Shown: piece by piece, positions 51,242 through 60,187 of the stretch
How positions within the stretch are numbered: the first letter of the stretch is position 1
Layout: each line of letters opens with the position of its first letter
From: Planctomycetota bacterium
GTDB lineage: Bacteria; Planctomycetota; Planctomycetia; Planctomycetales; Planctomycetaceae
Assembly (NCBI GenBank): GCA_018242525.1
Contig: JAFEBS010000019.1
Coordinates: forward strand, 248,001 to 312,000
DNA length: 64,000 nt
Reading direction: 5' to 3'
Notes under the pieces: model-generated
The model's database searches: none
The model's input: the letters and a program-made list of their open reading frames with translations, nothing else
What the model was told of the DNA's origin: nothing
Translations under genes and position numbers: made by a program

Positions 51242-53926
51242 ATGCGCATCCAATCGCACCGTCTGGCTCTGATGTCGTTGGGACTTTGGCTGGCCGCCAC
51301 GCCACACGTGTGGAGTCAGGAAGATGCCAAACCGAATCCGGCGAAGCTGGAGTTCTTCGAAAAAAAGGTTCGGCCACTGCTGGTCGACAACTGCTACAAC
51401 TGCCACTCGGCCGACAATAAAGCGGACGGGGGACTGCGAGTGGACGACCACCGTGGACTGATGCAGGGGGGCAAGCGGGGGCGTGCGATTGTCGTCGGCA
51501 AGCCGGAAGAAAGCCTGCTGATCAAGGCGGTTCAGCAGACGGACGACAAGCTGAAGATGCCCCCCAACAAACAGTTGACGGAAGAGCAGGTTGCCATTCT
51601 GCAGCAATGGATCAAAGATGGTGCCGCGTGGCCCGCCGACGAGATCCCTGCCGACTTGCTGGACCGACCGGCTGAATACGATCGACTGCTGAAGCAACAC
51701 TGGGCCTGGCAACCGTTGCAGGCCGTGACTGTCCCGGCTGACGTCAGCAATGGCTGGGCTCGCGATGATGTGGACCGGTTTGTCTGGGCAAAGCTGCAGG
51801 AGGTCGGGTTGTCCCCCGTCGCGGATGCGGATCGAGTCACCCTGCTGCGACGGGTGACGTTTGACCTGACGGGTCTGCCCCCGACCCCCGCCGAGATCCG
51901 GGACTTTCTGGCGGATCCGGCACCCACAGCCTATGAAACCGTCGTCGACCGCCTGCTGCGATCACCGGCGTTTGGCGAGCGTTGGGGACGACACTGGCTG
52001 GATGTCGCGCGGTTTGGCGAATCCACCGGTTCCGCACGCAACCTGCCGTTCCCACACGCCTGGCGCTATCGCGATTATGTCATTGATGCGTTCAACAAGG
52101 ACAAGCCGTACGACCAGTTCATCCGCGAACAGGTCGCAGGGGATCTGTTACCGGCCAAAACCGAGGAACAGCGCCGGGAACAATTGATTGCCACCGGCTT
52201 CCTGGCGATCGGTGTGAAGGACGTGAACCAGCGGTTCAAGGTCCGGTACATCATGGACAACATCGACGAGCAGATTGACACCGTCAGCCGGTCAGTGATG
52301 GCTCTGACCGCCAGTTGTGCCCGGTGTCACGATCACAAGTTCGATCCGATCACGACCAGCGAGTACTACAGCCTGGCCGGGATCTTCCAGAGTTCCGATG
52401 ATTGTGCCGGGCTGCGCAACAAGATGGGTGGCGGCGGACTGGACTACTACGATCCAAAGATGCTGCTGGTGCTGCCGGGAAGTTCCGAACCGAATCCCCA
52501 GCACGCAGCCAGACTGGCGGCGGCGCGGAAGGCGGCCGACGAAGCGAAGGCGGACTTCGAAAGAAGTCGCGACTCAGCCGACGCCGACAAGCCGGCTCCC
52601 AACGGAAAACCGAGGCGCCAGGTGGCTCGTCAGAAATGGAATCGACTGGAGGCCGAGTATCAGGCCCTCAACGATCCAACCGCATCGGGCGCAGTGGCGA
52701 TGGGAGTCCGCGACGGGGCTCAGATCGGTGACACCGAAATCCGGATCCGGGGTGAAGCGGAAAAGCTGGGCCCTGTCGTCCCGCGTGGATTCCTGAAAGT
52801 GGTCGACTTCGCCGGGCAACCGGTTGTCCCGACTGACAAGAGCGGTCGGTTGGAACTGGCGCAATGGCTGACCAGTCCGAAAAATCCGTTGACGTCACGA
52901 GTCATCGTCAATCGGGTCTGGCATCATTTGTTCGGTGCGGGACTGGTGACGAGCGTGGATAACTTCGGCGTCACGGGCGATACGCCGTCGCATCCGGAAT
53001 TGCTCGATCACCTGGCCACCAGTTTTGCGGCTGACGGCTGGTCGACCAAGCGATTGATCCGCCGCCTGGTGTTGACCCGTGCCTACGGACTCAGTTCCCT
53101 GGCGACGGAGCGGCATCAGACTCTGGACCCGGCCAATCGCTGGGTCTGGCGTCACAGTCCGCGGCGACTGGAAGCGGAAGAGATGCGCGATGCGACGCTG
53201 GCGGCTGCGGGCGTCCTCGACCGGTCACGTCCCCAGGGGTCCGCGGCCGCCGAGTTGAAAGTCGTGGAACTGCCCAACAACGGAGCGGAATCGCAACGCC
53301 TGCTGGCGGTTGCCCGAGCCAGCCATGCTCGCAGTGTCTACCTGCCGCTGTTAAGGACACTGGTGCCGACGTCGCTGGAGGTCTTCGATTTTGCCGATCA
53401 GGGACTGGTGACAGGAAGTCGCGAGACGACGACAGTACCGACTCAGGCGCTGTATCTGCTCAACGATGCGTTTGTCCGTCGGAATTCGCTGGTCCTGGCC
53501 GAGTCACTGCTGGCGGCAACGGACATGGAGGATCGCGGTCGCATTGAAGCTGCCTACCTGTCGGTGGTGGGTCGTTCCCCGTCACAGTCCGAAGTCGAAC
53601 GCGTGCAGTTCTACCTGCAGGACTACCAGGCCGCTGCCCATGAAGCGCTGGCCGCGGAATTCACCGCCGTGGCACAACGCGAAGCTAAAGCGCAGGCGGC
53701 ACGGCAGCGACCTGCCGATGCCTGTGCGCCCTTAAATATCGCCGACGAAACCCCTGCCGGTGGCGGTGCCAAAGTGGTGACCGATCAAGGGGCTGGTGTC
53801 GCGGTGAAGCAGGCTGAACCGCCACCAAAGTTGGAACCGGTCCAGCCCCGTGATGCCCGGACAGCCGCCTGGGCCAGCTTTGTCCAGGCATTGCTGGGTT
53901 CGGGAGATTTCCGCTACGTCCGATAG
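51242..53926 (+). CDS. Secreted PSCyt1/DUF1549/DUF1553 cytochrome-like protein
   Basis: 894 residues from ATG 51242 (MRIQSHRLALMSLGLWLAAT, signal peptide). Haem motif CYNCH (VDNCYNCHSADNKADGG) and KMPPNKQLTEEQVAILQQWI form the PSCyt1 domain. DUF1549 follows (RDDVDRFVWAKLQEVGLSPV … RRVTFDLTGLPPTPAEIRDF … SCARCHDHKFDPITTSEYY), and DUF1553 closes it (SGRLELAQWLTSPKNPLTSR-VIVNRVWHHLFG … TTTVPTQALYLLNDAFV). Exported, with two CxxCH motifs. A longer reading frame upstream lacks support. Its DUF1501 partner starts 56 bases downstream. Confidence 0.93.
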   Translation: MRIQSHRLALMSLGLWLAATPHVWSQEDAKPNPAKLEFFEKKVRPLLVDNCYNCHSADNKADGGLRVDDHRGLMQGGKRGRAIVVGKPEESLLIKAVQQTDDKLKMPPNKQLTEEQVAILQQWIKDGAAWPADEIPADLLDRPAEYDRLLKQHWAWQPLQAVTVPADVSNGWARDDVDRFVWAKLQEVGLSPVADADRVTLLRRVTFDLTGLPPTPAEIRDFLADPAPTAYETVVDRLLRSPAFGERWGRHWLDVARFGESTGSARNLPFPHAWRYRDYVIDAFNKDKPYDQFIREQVAGDLLPAKTEEQRREQLIATGFLAIGVKDVNQRFKVRYIMDNIDEQIDTVSRSVMALTASCARCHDHKFDPITTSEYYSLAGIFQSSDDCAGLRNKMGGGGLDYYDPKMLLVLPGSSEPNPQHAARLAAARKAADEAKADFERSRDSADADKPAPNGKPRRQVARQKWNRLEAEYQALNDPTASGAVAMGVRDGAQIGDTEIRIRGEAEKLGPVVPRGFLKVVDFAGQPVVPTDKSGRLELAQWLTSPKNPLTSRVIVNRVWHHLFGAGLVTSVDNFGVTGDTPSHPELLDHLATSFAADGWSTKRLIRRLVLTRAYGLSSLATERHQTLDPANRWVWRHSPRRLEAEEMRDATLAAAGVLDRSRPQGSAAAELKVVELPNNGAESQRLLAVARASHARSVYLPLLRTLVPTSLEVFDFADQGLVTGSRETTTVPTQALYLLNDAFVRRNSLVLAESLLAATDMEDRGRIEAAYLSVVGRSPSQSEVERVQFYLQDYQAAAHEALAAEFTAVAQREAKAQAARQRPADACAPLNIADETPAGGGAKVVTDQGAGVAVKQAEPPPKLEPVQPRDARTAAWASFVQALLGSGDFRYVR

Positions 53927-53982
53927 TCCGCGTGTTCTTGTAGAGATTTGACGTTCCTCATCGATGGCCAAGGAACTCTGGC

Positions 53983-55374
53983 ATGTTGAATTCAAACGAC
54001 CTGAATGGTGCCGATCTGTTTTCAAGGCGAGCGGCGCTGAAGACCGCCGGCACCGGGTTCGGTTACCTGGCCCTGGCGGGGATGCTTGGCCTGCAGAATC
54101 GCCAGGCGCAGGCGGGCGTTTCCCGTGTCGATGCGCCGCTGGCCCCGAAGGTGCAGCAACTGGCCGCGAAAGCCAAGCGGATCATTTTCCTGTTCATGGA
54201 AGGGGCGATGTCACACGTCGACACGTTCGACTACAAGCCCAAGCTGCAGGAGAGCGACGGCAAGCCTGGACACGGGGGCGGGAAGCTGGTGGCCTCAAAG
54301 TTCAAGTTCAGCCAGCACGGCGAATCGGGGACCTGGGTTTCCGAACTGTATCCGCACGTCGCCCGGCACGTGGACCGACTCTGTTTCATCCGCGGCCTGC
54401 ACACCGATACACCGGCGCATCCGCAGGCGGTCATCCAACTGCACACCGGGGCCCGAGTGGCGTCGTTGACCCGTCCGTCGATGGGTTCGTGGTTGTTGTA
54501 TGGTCTGGGGACCGAGAATCAGGATTTGCCCGGCTACATCACCATCAACCCCTCACCGAATTTCGGTGGAGCGGTGAACTATGGCAGTGCCTTTCTGCCT
54601 GCCCATTTCCAGGGAACCCGCATCAGCGACGCCGGCTTCTTGCCGAACTTGAAGCCCGAAGTGGTGACACCGCTACAGCGCCGCCAGATCGACCTGGTCC
54701 AGGAAATGAACCGCGACCTGCAGGCGATTCCGGGGGCACCGAGTGAACTGGACGGCGTGATCGAATCGTACGAACTGGCATTCCGCATGCAGGGCAAGGT
54801 TCCCGAACTGCTGGACATCTCGCGGGAACCGCAATCGGTGCTGGATGCGTACGGAGTGAAGCCGGGACCGGCCGGCAGCTTTGCCCGCCAGTGCGTGCTG
54901 GCGCGGCGATTGAGCGAGGCGGGAGTCCGTTTCGTCCAGATTCGACAGGGGGGCTGGGACCACCACAACAACCTGCACAAGGGTCTGATTGCGAATTCTG
55001 CCGCCACCGACCAGCCGACCGCCGCTCTGCTGGCGGATCTGGAACAGCGGGGTCTGCTGGATGAAACCCTGGTGCTCTTCGGCAGTGAATTTGGTCGACT
55101 GCCAACCGCGCAGGGGGCCGACGGACGAGATCACAACATCACCGGCTTTCCGATGTGGCTGGCCGGTGCCGGTGTGAGGCCGGGGTTCTCATACGGGGCA
55201 ACCGACGACTATGGGACTCATGCGGTCGAAGGGCGGATGCACACGATGGACCTGCACGCCACGCTGCTGGCACTGATGGGGCTGGACCACGAAGCGCTGA
55301 CGTTCCGGTACGCCGGACGCGACTTCCGCCTGACCGACGTGGGAGGCAACGTCGCCCGCGAAATCATGGCCTGA
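53983..55374 (+). CDS. DUF1501 protein
   Basis: 463 residues. Twin-arginine signal FSRRAALKTAGTGFGYLALA (about 13-32). DUF1501 motifs: RIIFLFMEGAMSHVDTFDYK (16-residue core GAMSHVDTFDYKP), LCFIRGLHTDTPAHPQAVI, RFVQIRQGGWDHHNNLHKGL, LVLFGSEFGRLPTAQGADGR-DHNITGFPMW and THAVEGRMHTMDLHATLLAL. The conserved DTFD, GWDHH and GRDHN resemble the metal-binding layout of the alkaline phosphatase/sulfatase superfamily. Paired with the preceding DUF1549/1553 gene. It ends 14 bases before the convergent cysE gene. Confidence 0.93.
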   Translation: MLNSNDLNGADLFSRRAALKTAGTGFGYLALAGMLGLQNRQAQAGVSRVDAPLAPKVQQLAAKAKRIIFLFMEGAMSHVDTFDYKPKLQESDGKPGHGGGKLVASKFKFSQHGESGTWVSELYPHVARHVDRLCFIRGLHTDTPAHPQAVIQLHTGARVASLTRPSMGSWLLYGLGTENQDLPGYITINPSPNFGGAVNYGSAFLPAHFQGTRISDAGFLPNLKPEVVTPLQRRQIDLVQEMNRDLQAIPGAPSELDGVIESYELAFRMQGKVPELLDISREPQSVLDAYGVKPGPAGSFARQCVLARRLSEAGVRFVQIRQGGWDHHNNLHKGLIANSAATDQPTAALLADLEQRGLLDETLVLFGSEFGRLPTAQGADGRDHNITGFPMWLAGAGVRPGFSYGATDDYGTHAVEGRMHTMDLHATLLALMGLDHEALTFRYAGRDFRLTDVGGNVAREIMA

Positions 55375-55388
55375 CCGAAATATCCGGA

Positions 55389-56321
55389 CTATGACGCCTG
55401 CCGCATTTTCAGTGTGGGCTTTTCGAGCGTCACGACAGTATTCGGCGGAACGCTTTCGTAGATTGAAGCACTCGCGCCGATGACGGAATTCCGGCCAATG
55501 GTGGTCGTGCCCCCCAGGACGGTCGCGTTCGCGTAGATCACGACGTTTTCTTCGATGGTCGGATGACGTTTGGAATTGCGGACCAGGTTTCCGTCATCAT
55601 CCTTGGCAAAGCTGAGAGCCCCGAGCGTCACCCCCTGATACAGTTTCACGCCGGCGGCAATTTCCGTTGTGGCACCGATCACCACGCCCGTTCCATGATC
55701 GATGAAGAACGAGGGGCCAATCGTCGCTCCAGGGTGAATGTCGATCCCCGTCTTGCCGTGAGCCCATTCGGACAGCATCCGTGGGATCAGCGGAACTTCG
55801 AGTTGGAACAGTTCGTGAGCCAGGCGATAGATCGTGATCGCTTCCAACCCCGGATAGCAGAAGATGATTTCGTCCAGGTTCCCGGCGGCCGGATCGCCGT
55901 CATAGGCCGCCTGCACATCGGTCGCCAGCAATTGACGCAAGTCGGGCAGTCGTTGCAGGAACTGGATCGCCTTTTCCTGTCCGAGAGCTTCGAAGTCGGG
56001 TTGGACTTCGCCGCAGTTCAGCAGGTTCCTGCGGCGGTAGTCATGTCGCAGGGCCCGGGCGATCTGTTGAGTCAGCCGGTCGTGCAGGGCATCGATCAAA
56101 TCGCCAACGTGATAGGTCACGTTGCCAAAATGCAGATTCTGCCGCTTCCGGTAACCCGGATACAGGATCTCCTGCAGCGACTCGGCAATCTCGACGACGG
56201 TCTCAACGCTGGGGAGCGGGCAGTGGCCCAGATGATTGATCGTGGCAATATCGTGATACGTATCAACGATCCGGTCCGTCAAATCCGGCAACAGGTCTTT
56301 CAAACGGATGTCAGTCGCCAT
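55389..56321 (-). CDS. cysE: Serine O-acetyltransferase
   Basis: 310 residues from ATG 56321 ([20 protein letters not shown]), with GGAAGG seven bases upstream; an ATG six bases earlier is too close to it. The N-terminal α-helical half is EpsC-like ([28 protein letters not shown]), and the C-terminal left-handed β-helix contains [40 protein letters not shown] and [20 protein letters not shown]. His of IDHGTG and the conserved Asp/Glu are present. It makes O-acetylserine for cysteine synthesis. Transcribed divergently from the CPBP gene. Confidence 0.95.
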   Translation of the reverse strand: MATDIRLKDLLPDLTDRIVDTYHDIATINHLGHCPLPSVETVVEIAESLQEILYPGYRKRQNLHFGNVTYHVGDLIDALHDRLTQQIARALRHDYRRRNLLNCGEVQPDFEALGQEKAIQFLQRLPDLRQLLATDVQAAYDGDPAAGNLDEIIFCYPGLEAITIYRLAHELFQLEVPLIPRMLSEWAHGKTGIDIHPGATIGPSFFIDHGTGVVIGATTEIAAGVKLYQGVTLGALSFAKDDDGNLVRNSKRHPTIEENVVIYANATVLGGTTTIGRNSVIGASASIYESVPPNTVVTLEKPTLKMRQAS

Positions 56322-56640
56322 TTCCATACCTTCCACGAGATCGCCCACCAACTCGACGCTTCATTGGAATCGGCGTCACAAACGAACCGGCTGCATTGAA
56401 TCCGACATCCGCCACAGGATGTGTGTTCGGAGTGGCCCGCAAAGTCGACAGCACCCTCAAATCTTACCGTGGCAGGCAAGGTTTCCCAGAACAGGGCCGG
56501 AACTTTCCCCGGCACAAATGGGGACTCAGGCCGAATGTACGGCCCCCCTGCAGGTTTTTGAATTCGTCCGGGGGGATGGACGATGACGAGCAAGTGGCGA
56601 CGTACCAAAATCCGATTGCAGGACACCAAGGTCTGACTGG
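56322..56640. other. Divergent intergenic region (cysE / CPBP protease)
   Basis: 319 bases without a gene, holding the promoters of both neighbours. GGCCGGAACTTTCCCCGGC is a small imperfect dyad near 56492. Nothing else stands out. Confidence 0.5.
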
Positions 56641-57477
56641 ATGACGTTTCGCAACTTGTTTGTCGACGCATTCGTCCCTCCGGAATCGTCCGAACCCCAT
56701 TACTGGTTCGAGACGCGTCGCCCATTCTGTAACCTGGTCTTCCTGTTGCCGTTGCTGCTGGCTTACGAGTTGGGAGTCGTATTGATCGGCGGTCCCAATT
56801 CCGATGCGTTCCGCAACGGTGCCGACGCCTGGATCCGGCAGTTCCTGCTGCATATGGGAATCGAACTGCTATGGGTGCTGCCGGCATCCCTGATCGCGGC
56901 CCTGATCGTCTGGCAGTGGGCCAGTCGGCAACCCTGGCGGATGTCGTGGGACACTTTGGGCGGGATGATCGCCGAGAGCCTGTTGTTCGCGTTCGCCCTG
57001 ATCCTGCTGGGCCAGGGAGTGGACTCGTGTTTTCGACAGCCCACGGCAAACCTGTTGCAAGTTGAGGGAGGTGGCTTTGCCAACAGTCTGATGATCCGTT
57101 CGGTCACATTTCTGGGGGCGGGGATCTATGAAGAATTCCTGTTCCGACTGTGCCTGATCCCGCTGACGTACGCCGCCTTCCGGGCACTGCTGGTTCCTCA
57201 CCGCTGGTCGGTGGGTGCCACGATCATTTTGACCAGCCTGGTCTTTTCGCTGGCTCACTATCTGGGAACGCCCGACGACGGATATTCATTCTCAATGCTG
57301 GCGGACGCCCTGACGCGCGTGCAATCGACGCGAGCACTGTGGTTCAGCTTCGTGTTTCGCACGCTGGCCGGCATGTTCTTCGCGGCATTGTTCTTTCTGC
57401 GCGGCTTCGGCATCACCGTCGGAGCCCATGCCGCCTATGATGTGATTGTCGGAGCGGTCCTGATCTCGGAGCTATAA
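56641..57477 (+). CDS. CPBP-family intramembrane glutamic protease (Abi/CAAX-like)
   Basis: 278 residues with about seven transmembrane helices. Catalytic motif E164-E165-x3-R169 (GAGIYEEFLFRLCLIPLTY) is followed by a second conserved His in TSLVFSLAHYLGT and the third block GITVGAHAAYDVIVGA containing H. These are the E-E-x3-R, F-x3-H and H-x3-D/N-type motifs of CPBP/Abi peptidases. Probably cleaves within or next to the membrane; substrate unknown. The first residues (MTFRNLFVDAFVPPESSEPH) form a cytoplasmic tail. Confidence 0.88.
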   Translation: MTFRNLFVDAFVPPESSEPHYWFETRRPFCNLVFLLPLLLAYELGVVLIGGPNSDAFRNGADAWIRQFLLHMGIELLWVLPASLIAALIVWQWASRQPWRMSWDTLGGMIAESLLFAFALILLGQGVDSCFRQPTANLLQVEGGGFANSLMIRSVTFLGAGIYEEFLFRLCLIPLTYAAFRALLVPHRWSVGATIILTSLVFSLAHYLGTPDDGYSFSMLADALTRVQSTRALWFSFVFRTLAGMFFAALFFLRGFGITVGAHAAYDVIVGAVLISEL

Positions 57478-57494
57478 GCGGCTTGCTAACAACA

Positions 57495-58427
57495 TTATCC
57501 CAAATGACGTTTCAACGCCTCGCCAATCTGCCCGATCGCCATGATCGCCGAGTCGAACTGGTCCACCCGTTTGATGAACGCATGAATCAATCCGTCGTAC
57601 CGATGCCGTTCGACGTCCACGCCGGCGGCGCGTAACGCGGCGGCATAGGCTTCCCCTTCATCCCGCAGAGGATCATATTCCGCGGTCAGGATGAATGCCG
57701 GAGGCAATCCCCGGAGCGATGTGGCCCGCATGGGCGACGCGTACGGTTCCAGCATCTGCTCAGGTGACGCCACATAGTGCTGCCAGAACCACCGCATCTG
57801 TGACGTCGTCAGGAAATACCCGTCGGCGTTCTCACCATACGACGGGCGGTTGAAGTCACAGTCGGTGATGGGATAGATCAATACCTGATAGGCAATCGGT
57901 GGCCCACCGCGATCGCGGGTCATCAGGCAGACGGCGGCGGCAATATTTCCGCCGGCGCTGTCACCACTGACGGCGATCTTGTCAGGTTTAATCTGCAGGT
58001 CCGCAGCGTTGGCCGCCACCCATTTCAATGCTTTGTACGCGTCTTCGACGGCCGCCGGATACTTGTGTTCCGGAGCCAGCCGATACTCGACGGAGACGAA
58101 GACACAGCCTGAAGCCTCTGCCAACCGCTGGGTCACGTCGTCGTGCGTGTCAATGTTGTTCAGCACCCAGCCACCTCCGTGGAAATACAGGCACGCTCCG
58201 AACGGTCCCTGGCCGTGTGGCCAATAGATGCGAACCTTCAGATCGTCGCCATCGGGACCGGGGATCGTGCGTGTTTCGATGCGAGCCAGCGATGCGGGGG
58301 CTCGTTTGACGGCGCTGGACAGGACCAGGGCCTGACGCGTCAGTTCAATCGGAACCGATTCCATGGGAGGACTGTTCAGTCGGCTCAGTTGTTCCAGAAA
58401 CGTCGCGGCTTGAGGATGCAGGGGCAT
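57495..58427 (-). CDS. Alpha/beta-hydrolase fold-3 esterase (hormone-sensitive-lipase family)
   Basis: 310 residues (MPLHPQAATFLEQLSRLNSP). The family IV signature HGGG (YFHGGGWVLNN) builds the oxyanion hole; GDSAGG (KIAVSGDSAGGNIAA) holds the Ser nucleophile; TAEYDPLRDE and the late HAF (YDGLIHAFIK) supply Asp and His. Cytoplasmic, no signal peptide. A much longer frame upstream to 59135 overlaps other genes and is non-coding. It lies 18 bases from the end of the convergent CPBP gene. Confidence 0.93.
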   Translation of the reverse strand: MPLHPQAATFLEQLSRLNSPPMESVPIELTRQALVLSSAVKRAPASLARIETRTIPGPDGDDLKVRIYWPHGQGPFGACLYFHGGGWVLNNIDTHDDVTQRLAEASGCVFVSVEYRLAPEHKYPAAVEDAYKALKWVAANAADLQIKPDKIAVSGDSAGGNIAAAVCLMTRDRGGPPIAYQVLIYPITDCDFNRPSYGENADGYFLTTSQMRWFWQHYVASPEQMLEPYASPMRATSLRGLPPAFILTAEYDPLRDEGEAYAAALRAAGVDVERHRYDGLIHAFIKRVDQFDSAIMAIGQIGEALKRHLG

Positions 58428-58538
58428 GGCGGCAGATTTTTCCTGTGGACGATGGAGGCGTCCCCCGAGTTCCTGAGTGAGGGATTCACGGTTATGATAC
58501 TTGCGGGCGGCACCGGAACCAGTCCGAAGGGAAGAACA

Positions 58539-59063
58539 ATGTCTGTGGCAGGCAAGCGGATCCTGATCATCGTGGGTGACGACTACGAAGATCTGGAATT
58601 GTGGTATCCCAAGTTGCGGCTGATCGAAGCGGGCGCACATGTCGTGGTCGCGGGTCAGCAGGGGGACAAGGTCTATCACGGCAAGAACGGCTATCCCTGC
58701 AAGTCCGATGCAACGTTGTACGACCAGGATTCGGCTGATTTCCAAGGCCTGTTGTGTCCCGGTGGCTGGATGCCCGACAAGCTGCGCCGCGATCCGAAGG
58801 TGCTCAGCCTGACTCGTGAATTTGCCGCCGCCGGAAAACTGGTCGCCGCCATCTGTCACGGCGGCTGGATCCCCATTTCGGCCAACGTCTATCGCGGCGT
58901 CAAGGTCACTGGTTCGCCCGGAATCAAGGACGACTTGATCAACGCGGGGGGCCTGTTTGAAGACTCGGCCGTGGTCGTCGACCGCCATTTCGTCAGCAGC
59001 CGCAAACCGGATGATCTGCCGCAGTTCTGCATGGGGATGCTGCAGGTGCTGGGCGGGAGATGA
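58539..59063 (+). CDS. DJ-1/PfpI family protein
   Basis: 174 residues from ATG 58539, with AAGGGAAG upstream. Starts MSVAGKRILIIVGDDYEDLE (VGDDYEDLEL fits the early Glu of the family), and Cys106 sits in the nucleophile elbow AAICHGGWI. The conserved HG follows. Family members are cysteine hydrolases, glyoxalases/deglycases or stress proteins; the exact activity is not readable. Divergent from the esterase gene, with the start codons 111 bases apart. Confidence 0.93.
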   Translation: MSVAGKRILIIVGDDYEDLELWYPKLRLIEAGAHVVVAGQQGDKVYHGKNGYPCKSDATLYDQDSADFQGLLCPGGWMPDKLRRDPKVLSLTREFAAAGKLVAAICHGGWIPISANVYRGVKVTGSPGIKDDLINAGGLFEDSAVVVDRHFVSSRKPDDLPQFCMGMLQVLGGR

Positions 59064-59129
59064 TCTCTGCGGGGAACTCTGGTTGTCACTTGCAGGCAAT
59101 CTGCTTTCAGAATCTGTCCGGAAAAACAA

Positions 59130-60065
59130 ATGCACCGTCTGGCATCATCCATTGCAGTTCTCGCCACGCTCGCGATTGCCGATGCACGAGCGTGCATTAA
59201 CGAATACGGCACATCCGTTGACGGCTCTGTGAAGGCGCGATCGCACATTCACGGTTCCGTTCCGGGATCGCTCCCCGTCAACGCCGACTACTACAGGAAG
59301 CAGGTTAAATCGCTTTCACCGCGACTGGCTCACTCCCCAACTCATGAAGAGCTCTCTGATCTGGCCGTTGCGTATCTGTACCTCGGAAAAACGGATCGCG
59401 CGATTGAGCTTCTCGTGCAGGCAGAGGCGCAAAAACCCAATGAATATGTGATCGCTTCAAATCTGGGCACTGCCTACGAACTTGCTGGCCGGAACGTTGA
59501 GGCTCTGAAATGGATCGAAGAGGGAATCCGCCTCAATCCCGGCTCGCACGACGGCAGCGAGTGGATTCACGCAAATCTACTTCGGGCCAAGATTGCCATG
59601 AAGGATGATCCCGAATGGATCCGGTCCAATTCTGTGACGGGGCTGCATTTTGGCAATGGTCCGATACCAGACTTCGATGCGACGTTATCACGACCCAACT
59701 GTCCGAAATCGCCAGAAGTCATCACGTCGCATCTGTGGCATCAACTGTCGGAACGTCGAAAGTTCATTCCTGGACCCGACCCCATCGTCGCTGCGCTGAT
59801 GTTTGATTTGGCGAATGCGACTGCATTGTCGGATACTGTCGAGGATGCGTTGCCAATCTATGTCGCAGCGCGAGACCTCGGGTACGACGACACAGTCTTG
59901 CTGAACAAGAGGTTCGGGGAACTCAAGAAACGTCAACGCGGGAACTTGCTGATGGGATGGAGTCTTGATTCGATTGCTTCGTTCGCCGTTGGTCTGGCCT
60001 TCTTTCTGGGGTTTTGCGTTTGGCGCGCCAGGTATGCCATGCTCCGTTCGGCGCGAGTCTCCTGA
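59130..60065 (+). CDS. Secreted TPR protein with C-terminal membrane helix
   Basis: 311 residues. Signal peptide (MHRLASSIAVLATLAIADAR), TPR pairs at about 65-145 (HEELSDLAVAYLYLGKTDRA-IELLVQAEAQKPNE, VIASNLGTAYELAGRNVEAL-KWIEEGIRLNPG), then a less regular region, and a C-terminal transmembrane helix (IASFAVGLAFFLGFCVWRAR). It probably anchors in the membrane with TPRs outside. It is transcribed ahead of the cytochrome-like gene at 60188. Confidence 0.8.
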   Translation: MHRLASSIAVLATLAIADARACINEYGTSVDGSVKARSHIHGSVPGSLPVNADYYRKQVKSLSPRLAHSPTHEELSDLAVAYLYLGKTDRAIELLVQAEAQKPNEYVIASNLGTAYELAGRNVEALKWIEEGIRLNPGSHDGSEWIHANLLRAKIAMKDDPEWIRSNSVTGLHFGNGPIPDFDATLSRPNCPKSPEVITSHLWHQLSERRKFIPGPDPIVAALMFDLANATALSDTVEDALPIYVAARDLGYDDTVLLNKRFGELKKRQRGNLLMGWSLDSIASFAVGLAFFLGFCVWRARYAMLRSARVS

Positions 60066-60187
60066 CCCTGCCGAACGCGAGATTGCATTCCCGCTGGGTC
60101 AATTCCATACTCCTGTTGAGGCCTTCGCTCAGCGTGTCAGCCGCGGAGCCATCGTACTTCCCATGTCGTCACCAGAGTCACGTTTCC

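Noticed and set aside
50798-51712. 304-codon frame on the minus strand
   Set aside because: Most of it is the complement of the PSCyt1 region of the next gene; the rest is repeat-like intergenic DNA.
57495-59135. Extension of the HSL-type esterase to 546 codons
   Set aside because: The extra residues overlap the DJ-1/PfpI gene on the other strand and the HSL family start is clearly at 58427.
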